Positions 47,937 to 59,675 of a DNA stretch of 64,000 bases are shown in pieces (positions within the stretch are counted from its first letter, which is position 1; the number at the start of each line of letters is the position of its first letter). Where the stretch lies: positions 620,001 to 684,000 of the forward strand of contig CAMRHE010000077.1 in the NCBI GenBank assembly GCA_947044405.1, in the 5' to 3' direction. The notes below the pieces were generated by a model, which saw only the letters and a program-made list of their open reading frames with translations, searched no databases and had not been told where the DNA came from. This DNA is from Leptodactylus fallax (lineage: Eukaryota > Chordata > Amphibia > Anura > Leptodactylidae). The position numbers were made by a program, and so were the translations under genes.

Positions 47937-48951
47937 TTAGATTTTTGTCTCATCTGTCCATAGTACATTCTCCCAGAAGCTTTGTGGCTTGTCAACATGT
48001 AGTTTGGCAAATTACTTTTGTCAGATTCAAGTTATTTCTGTGACCATTGTGGGTTTTTCTTTCATTAAATGAGGGGTACCAACTATTTTGTCCACGTGTG
48101 CACATCAAAACAGGAGAAAATATAAGGAAGGAAAAATCTGTAATTCTTCCCCTGCAGAAGAAGTCTTCTCAGCTATAGTGCCATGTTACTCCAGAGGTTT
48201 TTCTCCTTTCCTGACAAACAAGGCAGGAAACAATTTCTATTGGCTGGCCTGCAATGGACAGAGGATCACACTTGGGGCGTAAGTTGAAGCTTATGAGCTT
48301 CAGTACAAAATCTGAATCGGGACATTGTCTACTTTTTACCATTTAGGATAGTGGTTTATTTTATATGGCAGTGGGACCTTCAGGGTCCCCTGTGGGTCCA
48401 GGTCCCAGTAGAGACTGCTACACCTTCAACCTCTATGGCTACGCCTTTGATCACTATAGAGAGACCTGGATGTGGAGATAACACTGTGAACACCAGGCAC
48501 CAAATAATGTAAGCAATTGTAAGAACTCTTGAACACTTTGTAAATGCTAAACTCAGAATTTGTTGCTTGATTTATATAAAGATTATGGCCCACATTTATC
48601 AAGCCTTGAAAGTGGACAAAAAGTTGCCAAAATTTGGCACATTTTTGGCACACTGTGGCACATGTCAGCCTCTGTGCTCTGCTCACCACTTTTTTAGATA
48701 GTGGAAGGAGTAGGGCAGGAATCTAGGCAGGCCGGGGTTGTCGAAAACTGGCACGAGTTATATCACAAGTCTACACCAGTTCCTGTCTGGTATAGATTAG
48801 TGACATCTACATGTGCTAGAATTACTACTTTGCAATTCCAGCAAGTCGTGAGCCTGTTGGGGAATCCATTAAGATTGGTGTAAAAATCACCAGTCTTAAT
48901 AAATTCTCCCCTATGTTCTTTGTGGGATTATTCATGTAAAATAGATCTATC

Positions 48952-49352
48952 ACTTAAAGGGGTTTTCTCACCAAGAATATTTATCCTGTATTCATAGGAT
49001 GGAGGTTAAATAGCTGATAGGTGAGGGTTTTACCACTGAGACCCCCACCGAGGCTGAGAAAAAGGGTTGTTCATACATTGTGCATTCAGCCTGACAGCCT
49101 GAATATAGGCATGTCACTTGATGGACGAACTAATCCGCACCCCCATTCACTTCAATGGGAGCGTAGGAGATAGCCAAAGTACAGCACTTGGCTATCTTCA
49201 GCGTTCCTATTAAAGTACATGGGAGTGCCAACCAGCAAGTGGCATGGCTATATTCAGAATTGGTGGGGGTTTCAGTGGTCAGACCCCCACCGATCAGCTA
49301 TTTACTCTCAATCCATAGGATAAATACTCTGGTTGGCATAACCCCTTTAAAT
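48952..49352. mobile_element. Palindromic MITE with aaaggggtt ends
   Basis: Left ttaaaggggttttctcacca and right ggttggcataacccctttaa are inverse ends. The interior contains ccccaccgaggc-type and cagacccccaccgatcagct blocks, and tcataggatgga pairs with tccataggataa. Confidence 0.8.
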
Positions 49353-49639
49353 TGAATTAAGTAAATATGATGTCCTAGTTAAGAGCAGAGTATTAGGGAC
49401 AGAGCCTGACCTCTGAAGACTCCACCATGGAGAGCTGTAACAAAGCTAACCAGCCAAATGCCCCAAGAGTTTAGGAAACTCTTGGGGAATTTCCTCTGCC
49501 CAGTAATGACCAAATGAGCGGACATAAAAACTGAACTCCATGAACTATACCAAGAGTCCCCAGCCTTTATTGCAGACTATTTTTTCTGTGGCCCAGCGGC
49601 GGGGAGTGGAGATGAGGATGATGGGGTGGGGTTTTTGGT

Positions 49640-50480
49640 GGCTCATAAGAAAACACAAAAAAGTGCATATTTAATTATTACATACAGTTCCCTATACTTT
49701 ATTAAGGGAGATCTCTCTCCATATCATGCGTATAACTTATTGGTTGTATGAACATCTTCCTTAATAAAAAAATATGGGTAGGACGGGGGCCCTCACTCAA
49801 TTAGGGTGAAATGGATTAATAAAGTATAGGTAGGGCAGGGGGGACCATCACCCAGTTATAGGCCATAACTGCACTACCTATACTTTGTTAATGGAGATCT
49901 CCCCATATCCAAGACTGAATGTATGAATATGAAAAGAGCTCCCTTAATATGTATGTATTACATATAGTGCCCCCCCCCCCCATATTATTAACTTCAGGGA
50001 GCAACATAACTGTAATAGAGCCCTAATAGTGCCACCACCCCTACATGTAATATATTTAACTGTGGGATGGGGCGTTATAAATGTAATAGTGCCCCCCACA
50101 GCTAATAGCCCTGCCCCACGCACAGGTAATGTTATTAACTCTGGGGGGCGCACTATTAGTGTAATAGTGGCCTAATAGTGCCACCCACATACTGTTACTA
50201 TACTTACCAGGTTACTAATTCAGCTCCTGGAACCTTTTCTTGCACACAGGATGCGTGCTTCTTCTATTCTACTCCTGTGTCCCAGCGGCAGCATGGTAAA
50301 GGTTCTGGGATCAGAATAAAAGACACACCCATCCTGTATGCCACAACAGGTCCTGGGAGCTGCATTAGAAACCAGGTAAGTGATCTGTTGGTGTAGACTA
50401 CATAGGTCCCCAATAACCAGGCCGGTCCGGTACAAAGTGATCCACGGCCTGGTACTAGTCTGCGGACGGGTTATTGGGGA
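49640..50480. repeat. Degenerate repeats and poly(C) tract
   Basis: Several loose copies of taatagtgccccccac and attaagggagatctccc blocks, a C-run at 49970-49980, and an inverted pair near 50405-50500 (ggtccccaataacc against ggttattggggacc). No gene is seen. Confidence 0.5.
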
Positions 50481-52172
50481 CCTCTAAACAAGGCCACAGG
50501 ATAGACAACCTAGGAGGTGTCTGTTCCCATTTTACCAGCTCTGAGGCCTTAACCTCTTAAATAGAAACTATAGATACAACCCTTACCCTCTTCGAAGAAA
50601 ATAGGAGTCACAGGAACGATATTTGAATAAAAGCCTTGTCAGAATTGTGGGCCGAGACAGTCTAAGCGTAAGGAATTTGATATGCGGCCTGCTATCCCAC
50701 ACTGACAGTTCAGTGGTCTTAAAGGGGATTTCCAGGCTTATCAATTGATGAACGATTTTCATTGATAAATAAGAATACCCCACCTAGGTAGAATTGTCGG
50801 ATTGCTGCAAAACACGACATACAAGTAGTAATATAATAAACACCACTGTCCCTCACTTTTCTTTGCCAAAACACGACATACATTTAAGTCTCAGGCAGAT
50901 ATGTAAATTATTACAGGTGTGGTCTGATTAGGCTCACAGAGGCTACTTTTGGGTAAGGTAACTCTTGGTGAGATATTGTTGACTACTAGACATACAGTAG
51001 TCTTTATGACAAACTGTACATTGCAAAGAAATGATTTCCTGCTGAGAACATGTCATGTCCTTACCCAAGTGGACACATCTGCAGGGAAATCCCTCACGTA
51101 CAAATACATGTCCCATGTACAGAATTCAATAGCAGTGGTTTGTTAAATAAAATGTGGCCCCAAATGAGCCAAAACTATATGAAATCTGCAGCGTTCATAG
51201 AAGCAGCAAAGTGGATGAGGATTAAACAAATCTAATCCACAGGCCACATAAAAATTCAGCACATAAACCACACATGAGTTACTTTGCAGATTATAAATCC
51301 ACAGCATGTAATATACAAATTACTCCAATATAAGCTAATTATATTAATATAAACTAATTACTCCAGTATTCTCATTCCTTGTCACTTCAGATGACCCTAG
51401 GGGAGCAGGTACCATGGACTTTTGTTCATTATATCAACTCCATTCCAATAATTAATCAGAGAGCCTACTTGCTATTTAACCCCTTAGATGCTGCAGCCAA
51501 AGCTGGTCGTAGCTTCTAAGTGGTTTTACAGAAAACAAGTAAAAATAGATACATTTTCCACCTTTACTGAAAAAAAAAAATAAAATTTTGGCATCGCCAT
51601 AAACCTTAAAATTTAGATGGCATAATTTTCCTTTTATCTCATCTTTTAAAAACCAAAAAGTAATAAAAAACAATCAAAAAGCTGTATTTATCCACAAAAT
51701 ACAGTTCTCGTAAAGCTACATCGAAATAAGATGTAAAAAGTTATGAAAGTTGGAATGTAGAGAGGGATACAATGTTACTGTTTTAAGGCTAAAATATGTT
51801 AGACCACTAAAGTGTTAAGATGTATGGGAGTTATGTGCCAGGAATATTTACTGGAGCCATAAATTATAAATCTGCAATAAAGAGAAGTGACATTTTCGGG
51901 AGGATTTTTGCAATTTTAATGTGACTGTAGGGGTTAAAGGGGTTAAAGGAGAGGTGCGAGGCATTACCGAGTGAAGGTAAATTTGCTGCACAGTACATAA
52001 CACATGATGTATGTATGTTGGGGGGAGGGGAGGGGTTATTGTGATATTGTATGTAGGCTGGAGGGAATTGTGGGCCAGGGCTGATTTGTAGTCCCAGTTC
52101 GGTCCTGAGAGTGGGACAGAGTGAAGGAAAGAGAAAATGAGGCAGAGAAGGAAATAATCAGAACTTTCTTAC

Positions 52173-52340
52173 CCTCCTTGCAGGTTTAGTCACTTTTCTC
52201 CCACCCTGTATCCTTGCAGAGGATCTTATGTTTATCGCTCAGCCTCCAGGAAAAGACTGGAAAAGGGAAACTATTCTTAAAATAAATATCCCCCTCCATG
52301 CCAGAGCGTCCCAAAGTAGCCGTGAAACTTTCACTTTCAC
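52173..52340 (-). promoter_or_regulatory. ISRE and TATA promoter with first exon of the kinesin-CARD-VLIG gene
   Basis: Plus-strand 52324-52340 is gaaactttcactttcac, a strong ISRE (minus strand GTGAAAGTGAAAGTTTC). A TATA-like TATTTATTTTAA lies 36 bases downstream on the minus strand (52288-52277). A non-coding exon would run from about 52250 to the donor GG|GTAAGA at 52173. The next strong minus-strand acceptor in front of an ATG is that at 40736. Binding by IRF or STAT/IRF9 complexes is the usual function of such a site. Confidence 0.55.
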
Positions 52341-53064
52341 CTTTAACTTGTATTATAGGAAATCTCTTACATTCCTGATTTCTTACGTCTTACTGTATTG
52401 TCTGCTTTGTACAGTAAATTTTTTTTCCCTCCTCCCCATTTGCATTATCTATTATGGTTAATAAATCCTGAGATTGATAAGATTCCCATTGGTGTTTGTT
52501 GGTGATGGGATTGTATCAGCGAGTAGAGATGAGTGAATCGTAACACATCGAAGTGTATAATATAGGAAGAAGTGTATATATAGTACTAGGGGTAGGACCA
52601 GCAGTCAGCCATTGCTATATACTCTTCTCCCTACTGTATATCTTCCACTTAATGCAGACAATGCAACTTTGACAAAGGCCTGGGCTAGGCCGAAATGTCT
52701 CAGACCAGGGGCCTAGCTACGAAAGACTGGGCCTGATAGCAGACTTTTGCCTGAGCCCCCTCCACACACACAGTATAATGCTCCCATCATATATTCAGTA
52801 AAGACCATTGGGTCAAATTTCTGATGGATGTCTGTACATGTCTGAGTCCCACTAGGTGTCTATAGTATTTCAAAACACCTCCCTAGTTGTCAAAAGAGTA
52901 CAGCTGACGCGTTTCTAGGACAGTATTAGCCACTGTCCTGTCATCAGAGACATAAATTTACTAAATAGATATACTCTCAGAGAGCTATAGTATCCCCCCC
53001 GCTCCCCATCAGCTCTGATACATGGCTCATTTGAATGGGTTTTTAAAGCAATGCGTGGGTGTGC

Positions 53065-53270
53065 ACTTACTGGATTCGCAGCGCAGAGGGTGTAAGCGCG
53101 CACCTGCGCATTGCTTTAAAAACCCATTCAAATGAATGGGTTTTTAAGCAATGCGTCGCTATCCTTTCGCTATCCAGTCCCTATCCAGTGCCTATACAGT
53201 TTCCCGAGATTTTAGTCGGATTCGCGGCGGACGGACTCTGGCGCAAGTGTGAACCCACCCTTACAGGCAT
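53065..53270. mobile_element. Half copy of the palindromic 54-kb MITE
   Basis: It contains cattcaaatgaatgggtttt, gcaatgcgtcgctatc and gcaagtgtgaacccaccctt, identical in order to the right half of the element at 54359-54780. Confidence 0.75.
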
Positions 53271-53440
53271 CAGGATATGGTGACCCCAGGAAAGAGAAAT
53301 GAGCGCCTTTAGTTTTTGGCACCAATATAACTACACTGTCCTTACAACTCAGGGTTATCAATTGGCGATGACGCTGAGCTGTAAGGCCGGCCCCTCTGAC
53401 AGTGCAGTAATATTGGTGCCAAAACTACATTTCTGTGTTC

Positions 53441-53514
53441 TATAAATATAATTTCTGTTAGGAATGAAGGGGGAAGGGGAGGGAGAATTTTCTGGAAAAT
53501 AAAAGTGAAAGTTA
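53441..53514 (-). promoter_or_regulatory. Second ISRE-like and TATA pair
   Basis: aaaagtgaaagtta at 53501-53514 is one base from the ISRE core. TATAAATATA at 53441-53450 lies about 50 bases downstream in the minus direction. It may be an alternative promoter for the minus-strand gene, but no clear exon or donor follows. Confidence 0.3.
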
Positions 53515-54358
53515 GTGGACTCCAGACGTTAACTCTTGTGTGACCTATGCCTCCCCTTCCACCTCTAGACAGAACTGTTAAATACACAGGGGTCAGGTCA
53601 GGGTCCAGTAATGTGATGATGTAACTAGTAGTACAGGACATAGTGCAGAGGAGACGGTCACTAATACACTCCACACACATAAACCCTCATGGCAGATGTG
53701 ACCTGGGTAAGTGGAGTTATCACCATTACATGTACATCTATGGCACTTCAAAGGAGCCTCGAGCAAGGAGCAAGGAAGAACAATCAAACAAAAAACTGAT
53801 ACTTAACTAATCAAATATGCCTGAAATGAAGGAATAACCCACTGAACAGATATGTGACTGCTTTATAATACTCTGTAGTAAGTGATATATAACAGATGCA
53901 AATTGTCTCTAGTGTAACAGCTTCAGCAAGAGAAAAATATAAGACTAATGGTAGAAAATTACCCCCTGGTCCATCTGGTCTGGCTGCATTTTATTCCCTT
54001 TTTAGGATAGGCGTGTGTTATACCAGCCAGGTTACATTCACTTACTGGAGATTTCCCAACCACATCGGCTCGAAGTTTGCTTCAAGCATGTAATCTGCCC
54101 TGTCTAATCTCCTAAAACAGGAGAGATTACTGGGGGCTGGCCCACCAATGGACTGTCGTGCATGGATTTAAGGAGAGGATGATGGATGATGTTTTTTTAC
54201 TTAGTATTGGATCTATTTAATACATAACAGCCGATTATATCTCCCTCTTTTCTCAAGGGGCTGCTCTTCAGTTCATAGAGTCTCCTCACTTGACCCTAGC
54301 TCCAGCAGCAGGAGTTAGTGTGCGGCTAGGCACACTTATGTGCTGATGCAGACAGTGT

Positions 54359-54780
54359 TAGGGTGGGTTCACACTTGCGCTTGAGACCGTCCGCTGCCAA
54401 TCCGAGTGAAAATCTCAGGAAACTGGAAAGACACCGGATAGCGACAGGTTAGCGACGCATTGCTTAAAAACCCATTCATTTGAATGGGTTTTTAAAGCAT
54501 TGCGCGGGTGTCCGATTGCACCCTCTGCGCCGCGAATCCAGTTTTTTCGTCGGATACAAAGTCGGACATGCAGGACTTTGTGTCCGAGAAAAAAAATGGC
54601 TTTGCGGCGCAGAGGGTGCAATCGGACACCCGCGCATTGCTTTAAGAACCCATTCAAATGAATGGGTTTTTTAAGTAATGCGTCGCTAACCTATCGCTAT
54701 CCGGTGCCTATCCAGTTTCCCAAGATTTTCACTCGGATTGGCAGCAGACGGACTCAAGCGCAAGTGTGAACCCACCCTTA
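54359..54780. mobile_element. Palindromic MITE, Harbinger-like
   Basis: Arms of about 210 bases, from ttagggtgggttcacacttg to caagtgtgaacccaccctta, with a near-perfect inner hairpin (cccattcatttgaatgggtt on the left and cccattcaaatgaatgggtt on the right). A flanking TTA duplication would fit PIF/Harbinger target sites. Confidence 0.8.
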
Positions 54781-55560
54781 GTGCATAGTGGATGAAATTT
54801 ATCAAAACTGGTATTTTCAACACGAGTCTTCATATTCCCTGCAGTGGCAGAGGGTATGCCTCATTTATGACAAGAGGAGGAGAAGGAGGAAGAAGCCCTG
54901 GAAAAGAGAGGGGTTGGGGATGAAGTACCCTACTTGGTCAAAGGTGTGCATGCTGGCCCTGTAGGCCAGAGGAGGTAACACTTGTGCAAGTCCAGATCCC
55001 ATAAGAAGAATGCTCAGTCTGGGAGAGGAAAGGAGCAGAAGTCTGAGGAGGACAAGAGCCAAATAGCTGAACAGAGCTGACATCCTGGAAAAGAGGAGCA
55101 TTGCCTTTTTACACTGACTGTTCTTACCTGTTATGTTGCCTGAAAAATTACACCCCTGAGGATCACAGAAACAGCATCAGAACATGAGGAAATCTCGAGG
55201 TTCATATGTGACGTTATCAAAAACATTTATTTTCTACTGTGTCAGGAGAGGACCCCTATGGAGGTGAAGCTGGAGCAGAGACATATATGGTCTGCAGATG
55301 AAATAAGTTACCATAAATTAAGCTGACTGATCAAGAATCATAGACTCCTAGTTGGAAAAATATAAAGCAGAATACAAGGAAGATAAAAAGAAATATTCAT
55401 GAAGAAGACTGTGGGGAAAAATGAGAACCCCCCCCAACAGATACAAATCAAGATGAGAAACACACAGAAGAAGAATGACCAGAAGTGGTGGCTGTGAACC
55501 CTGACAATAAAGTCTCTCTGTTCACTTTGTGGTTCAACTTTCTCTTCTAAATTTACACAG
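54781..55560. other. No supported gene
   Basis: A purine-rich stretch (54860-55090) produces open frames on the minus strand that look like compositional artefacts. The rest is unremarkable. Confidence 0.5.
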
Positions 55561-55570
55561 ATATTCTACT

Positions 55571-55606
55571 CTGAAACACTTTCTGTTAATGGAGACTTTA
55601 TAAAAT
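55571..55606 (+). promoter_or_regulatory. Possible promoter of the P-loop GTPase relic
   Basis: ctgaaacactttctg at 55571-55585 resembles a spaced IRF site, and ctttataaaatg at 55597-55608 resembles a TATA box on the + strand. The GTPase exon lies 0.4 kb downstream. Confidence 0.25.
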
Positions 55607-56007
55607 GTCCTCCCTCTGCTTTTTGAGAGTCTTTTAAAGAACCCTCCCCTTATAGAAAACCATGAAGTCTATAAAAATAAGAAGATCCTGGATGTGAACT
55701 CTTCACAGATCAGGAAAGGGATAGATCTTCTATACTTGTGACTCTTATTTATTGCTGAGTCTATATGTATCTTACATACTGAGGCAGGGAGCAATAAGGA
55801 AAAACTATCCAGTTAAGAACCTAAATATTGATCCCAGTATTCAAATCCACCTGGATGTTCCACCTTAGGAAAGAAATGTAAGGATTGAACTATGTGTAGA
55901 TAAAGACTAAAGAAACATTTCCTTATAAGAGGTTGTATAAGATGGACTTTGGCTTCATGTCTTGTGTTTATTCAAACATATCACCAGCCATGGATGATGC
56001 AGAATAA

Positions 56008-56270
56008 AGGAGAAAGATCAGAAAATTCACGTTTGATGGATGTGAAAAGGGCACCCAGGGTTTTGAGCTGTTCGGGAATGTTGGCCATGGGAAGTCGTCA
56101 TTTATAAACAGCGCTATTTCTGTGTGGTTCAAAAATGGCTACAAGAACTGTGCAGATGCCGGGGATAATGACGGTAACTGAACAACAGAGAGATTGTCTT
56201 ACCCGCTAACCAAGAACATCATCCTGGTTGACAACAGGGGCTGTTCCAAAATGACCACCTTCACAGGAAG
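56008..56270 (+). pseudogene. P-loop GTPase exon with internal stop
   Basis: The + frame reads GFELFGNVGHGKSSFINSAIS with the P-loop GNVGHGKS at 56074-56097. TTERLSYPLTKN (switch-like Thr) and LVDNRGCSKM (D-x-x-G box as DNRG, 56230-56241) follow. This is the G domain of a GTPase of the immune-related or dynamin-like sort; I cannot name the family surely. A TGA at 56179-56181 interrupts it between P-loop and switch. A donor-like GAAG|GTGAGA follows at 56270/56271, so it was a spliced exon. No partner exons are found on either side with confidence. Confidence 0.65.
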
Positions 56271-56282
56271 GTGAGAGGAATA

Positions 56283-58020
56283 TCCGGTCTTCTTATAGGG
56301 GGAATCTAGGACATCATTACTGTATGTGTTCACCATGGATTTTATCACAGTTCAGTGACCAGACCAGTCCTGGATCTTTACAATGTACTGTATATGCTCC
56401 TGTTTGCAACCATGACTCAATGGATGTATTGTATAAATGACCATCAATGTACATGGTTCCCCGTAACTCTCATAAAGCACCTAAACAGTCAGTGTATGAG
56501 TGGGCTTCTATAATCACCTACACAGTCACCGTTGTAAATGTAAGGGCCACAGTGGTCACAGCTTCAACCAACCAAGGGGTCCACAGGTCACCCTTAACAT
56601 ACTTATTCTGTGGAGGAGGCTTCGGGGGGCACTGACAGGGGATTGGAATGATGGAAAGCTTGTGTGCTCAGACATGTTGTGAACACGTATTCATGGCAGT
56701 CTAGGACCAGATAGAGATGAAAAGGAAAATGTAAATGCTGTTCAAATGTATAGATAGGATGCACCTGATGGGTGTGAGGAGAAGTTGCTCAAGGGAGGCC
56801 TAAGGTGAGCTTTTGCACCAGGACCTGTGAGGCTTTAGTTACGCCTCTGTATGCAGTCCTAATATCTCAGTTTATGGATTGGAATACAGTAGGCTCTTCC
56901 ACAATTTGCCATGTTCTAGTATATTATATAGTAAGGCTAGGTTCACATCTGCGTTCGTTCACCATTCGGGGATTCTGTGCCCCCGTACTGCTTTGAAAAT
57001 GTGGAGAGAAAAGTTCTGCAAGCAAGACTTTTCTCTCCACATTTTTCTGGAGGAAACCCGGCGGACCCCATTATAGGCTACGGGGTCTGCAGGTTTCCGC
57101 GAGTAACCGCTTTTTAAGCGGATTGGGTTTCCATTTTTCAGGTCTCCAAGCGGACCTGAAGAACAAAAACTGCAACGCAGGTGTGAACCTACTGTTAGCT
57201 GAAGATTCTAATTCTGGAAGAACTTTTAGATGTAAGGTTCCCCATCCTTAAATTTGTGATAAGATTTCTCACATAAAATATTCATTTGAAGCTAATAACT
57301 TAGTTTATCTGGTTTAGGTTTTGAGTAAATGAACTATGGATCATCTGAATGTAGTCAAGATGTCACAGAAGAGAAGCAGTCTTCTAGATGCAGATTTGAG
57401 AGGCATCAAGTTAAGCCTAGTGGGCAGCAATAACCAGTGTCTGAGAGTTAGAGGTTCTTAAGGCCACCCTGGAGATAAACAGAACTTGGACACATTTAAA
57501 GGTTTTCTGCACTCATCAACCAGATATAAAGTAACGGAGACAGCACCAAACCCCATCACTCACTCTTTAAGGTGCCAGCACCTGGGCCACTGCTGGGTCC
57601 CTGCTTTTGGGTGAGTCCTGATTAGAACAGTAAAGCTATTGAAGTGTTCTTGGTTTATTATCATCACTCACTAGGTACCACTTCAATATTACAAGTAACA
57701 CATGGGAAGTCAGAGCAAAAGAGGCAGATCCAGGACAATTTGTAAATTGTTGGTGTGGTGGGGGAGTACTAAAATCAGAACTATTGTTATATTCAATTTT
57801 CATACAAGTTATTTGACCCCCCTTAAGGAAACTTGTTGCCTTTAAACCAGACGGTCAGGTGGAGTGAAGGATTCAAACTGGAAGACAGAATTGTGGAAGC
57901 AGAACCTTACGTGAAAGCCTCTGATTTCATTATCCCTATATTTGTGTATAGGTAAGAGATGAACATTTCTGGTCAATGTATAATCTTTATAACATCCCCC
58001 GTGATAAGATATCAGACATA
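56283..58020. other. No supported gene; one MITE
   Basis: 56930-57197 is a palindromic element from aaggctaggttcacatctgc to gcaggtgtgaacctactgtt with an inner hairpin (gagagaaaagttctgcaagc against gcaagacttttctctcc). The remainder shows no exon I can support. Confidence 0.6.
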
Positions 58021-58022
58021 TA

Positions 58023-59673
58023 CAGTCATATGAAAAAGGTTGGGCACCCCTATTAATCTTAATCATTTTTAGTTCTAAATATTTGGGTGTTTGCAACAGC
58101 CATTTCAATTTGATATATCTAATAACTGATGGACACAGTAATATTTCAGGATTGAAATGAGGTTTATTGTACTAACAGAAAATGTGCAATATGCATTAAA
58201 CCAAAATTTGACCGGTGCAAAAATTTGGGTACCCTTATCATTTTATTGATTTGAATACTCCTAACTACTTTTTACTGACTTACTGAAGCACAAAATTGGT
58301 TTTGTAACCTCACTGAGCTTTGAACTTCATAGCCAGGTGTATCCAATCATGAGAAAAGGTATTTAAGGTGGCCAATTGCAAGTTGTTCTCCTATTTGAAT
58401 CTCCTCTGAAGAGTGGCATCATGGGCTCCTCAAAACAACTCTCAAATGATCTGAAAACAAAGATTGTTCAACATAGTTGTTCAGGGGAAGGATACAAAAA
58501 GTTGTCTCAGAGATTTAACCTGTCAGTTTCCACTGTGAGGAACATAGTAAGGAAATGGAAGACCACAGGGACAGTTCTTGTTAAGCCCAGAAGTGGCAGG
58601 CCAAGAAAAATATCAGAAAGGCAGAGAAGAAGAATGGTGAGAACAGTCAAGGACAATCCACAGACCACCTCCAAAGAGCTGCAGTATCATCTTGCTGCAG
58701 ATGGTGTCACTGTGCATCGGTCAACAATACAGCACACTTTGCACAAGGAGAAGCTGTATGGGAGAGTGATGCGAAAGAAGCCGTTTCTGAAAGCACGCCA
58801 CAAACAGAGTCGCCTGAGGTATGCAAAAGCACATTTGGACAAGCCAGCTTCATTTTGGAAGAAGGTCCTGTGGACTGATGAAACAAAGATTGAGTTGTTT
58901 GGTCATACAAAAAGGCGTTATGCATGGGGTCAAAAAAACACAGCATTCCAAGAAAAACACTTGCTACCCACTGTAAAATTTGGTGGCTTTGTGCCATCAT
59001 GCTTTGGGGCTGTGTGGCCAATGCCGGCACCGGGAATCTTGTTAAAGTTGAGGGTCGCATGGATTCAACTCAGTATCAGCAGATTCTTGAGAATAATGTA
59101 CAAGAATCAGTGACGAATTTGAAGTTACGTCGGGGATGGATATTTCAGCAAGACAATGATCCAAAACACAGCTCCAAATCTACTCAGGCATTCATGCAGA
59201 GGAACAATTACAATGTTCTGGAATGGCCATCCCAGTCCCCAGACCTGAATATCATTGAACATCTGTGGGATAATTTGAAGCGGGCTGTCCATGCTCGGCG
59301 ACCATCAAACTTAACTGAACTGGAATTGTTTTGTAAAGAGGAATGGTCAAAAATACCTTCATCCAGGATCCAGGAACTGATTAAAAGCTACAGGAAGCGA
59401 CTAGAGGCTGTTATTTTTGCAAAAGGAGGATCTACTAAATATTAATGTCACTTTTCTGTTGAGGTGCCCATACTTTTGCACCGGTCAAATTTTGGTTTAA
59501 TGCATATTGCACATTTTCTGTTAGTACAATAAACCTCATTTCAATCCTGAAATATTACTGTGTCCATCAGTTATTAGATATATCAAATTGAAATGGCTGT
59601 TGCACACACCCAAATATTTAGAACTAAAAATGATTAAGATTAATAGGGTTGCCCAAACTTTTTCATATGACTG
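58023..59673 (+). mobile_element. Tc1 transposon, DD34E, long inverted repeats
   Basis: The element is flanked by TA (58021-58022 and 59674-59675). Terminal inverted repeats of about 210 bases start cagtcatatgaaaaaggttg and end with the inverse. Between them is a single transposase frame with one break. Confidence 0.92.
58421..59445 (+). pseudogene. Tc1 transposase, one frameshift
   Basis: The start is MGSSKQLSNDLKTKIVQ. A paired-like double helix-turn-helix with the AT-hook-like motif SGRPRK comes first. The catalytic domain has WTDETKIELFG, then QQDNDPKHSS, then DLNIIEHLW. Counting gives 34 residues between the second Asp and the Glu (DD34E). The frame is lost at about 58980-58995, where KFGG should continue to a GS-MLWGC segment; the downstream frame is open to TKY-stop at 59445. 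With only this lesion it is a young copy. Confidence 0.9.
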
Positions 59674-59675
59674 TA

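Noticed and set aside
53896..54093. Frame with LPPGPSGLAAFYS resembling the LINE motif PGPDGF-EFY
   Set aside because: Too short and without neighbouring reverse transcriptase motifs to call a LINE fragment.
54865..55101. Leu-rich minus-strand frame that looks like a membrane protein
   Set aside because: It comes from a purine-rich (GAGGAA) tract; no start context or exon structure.
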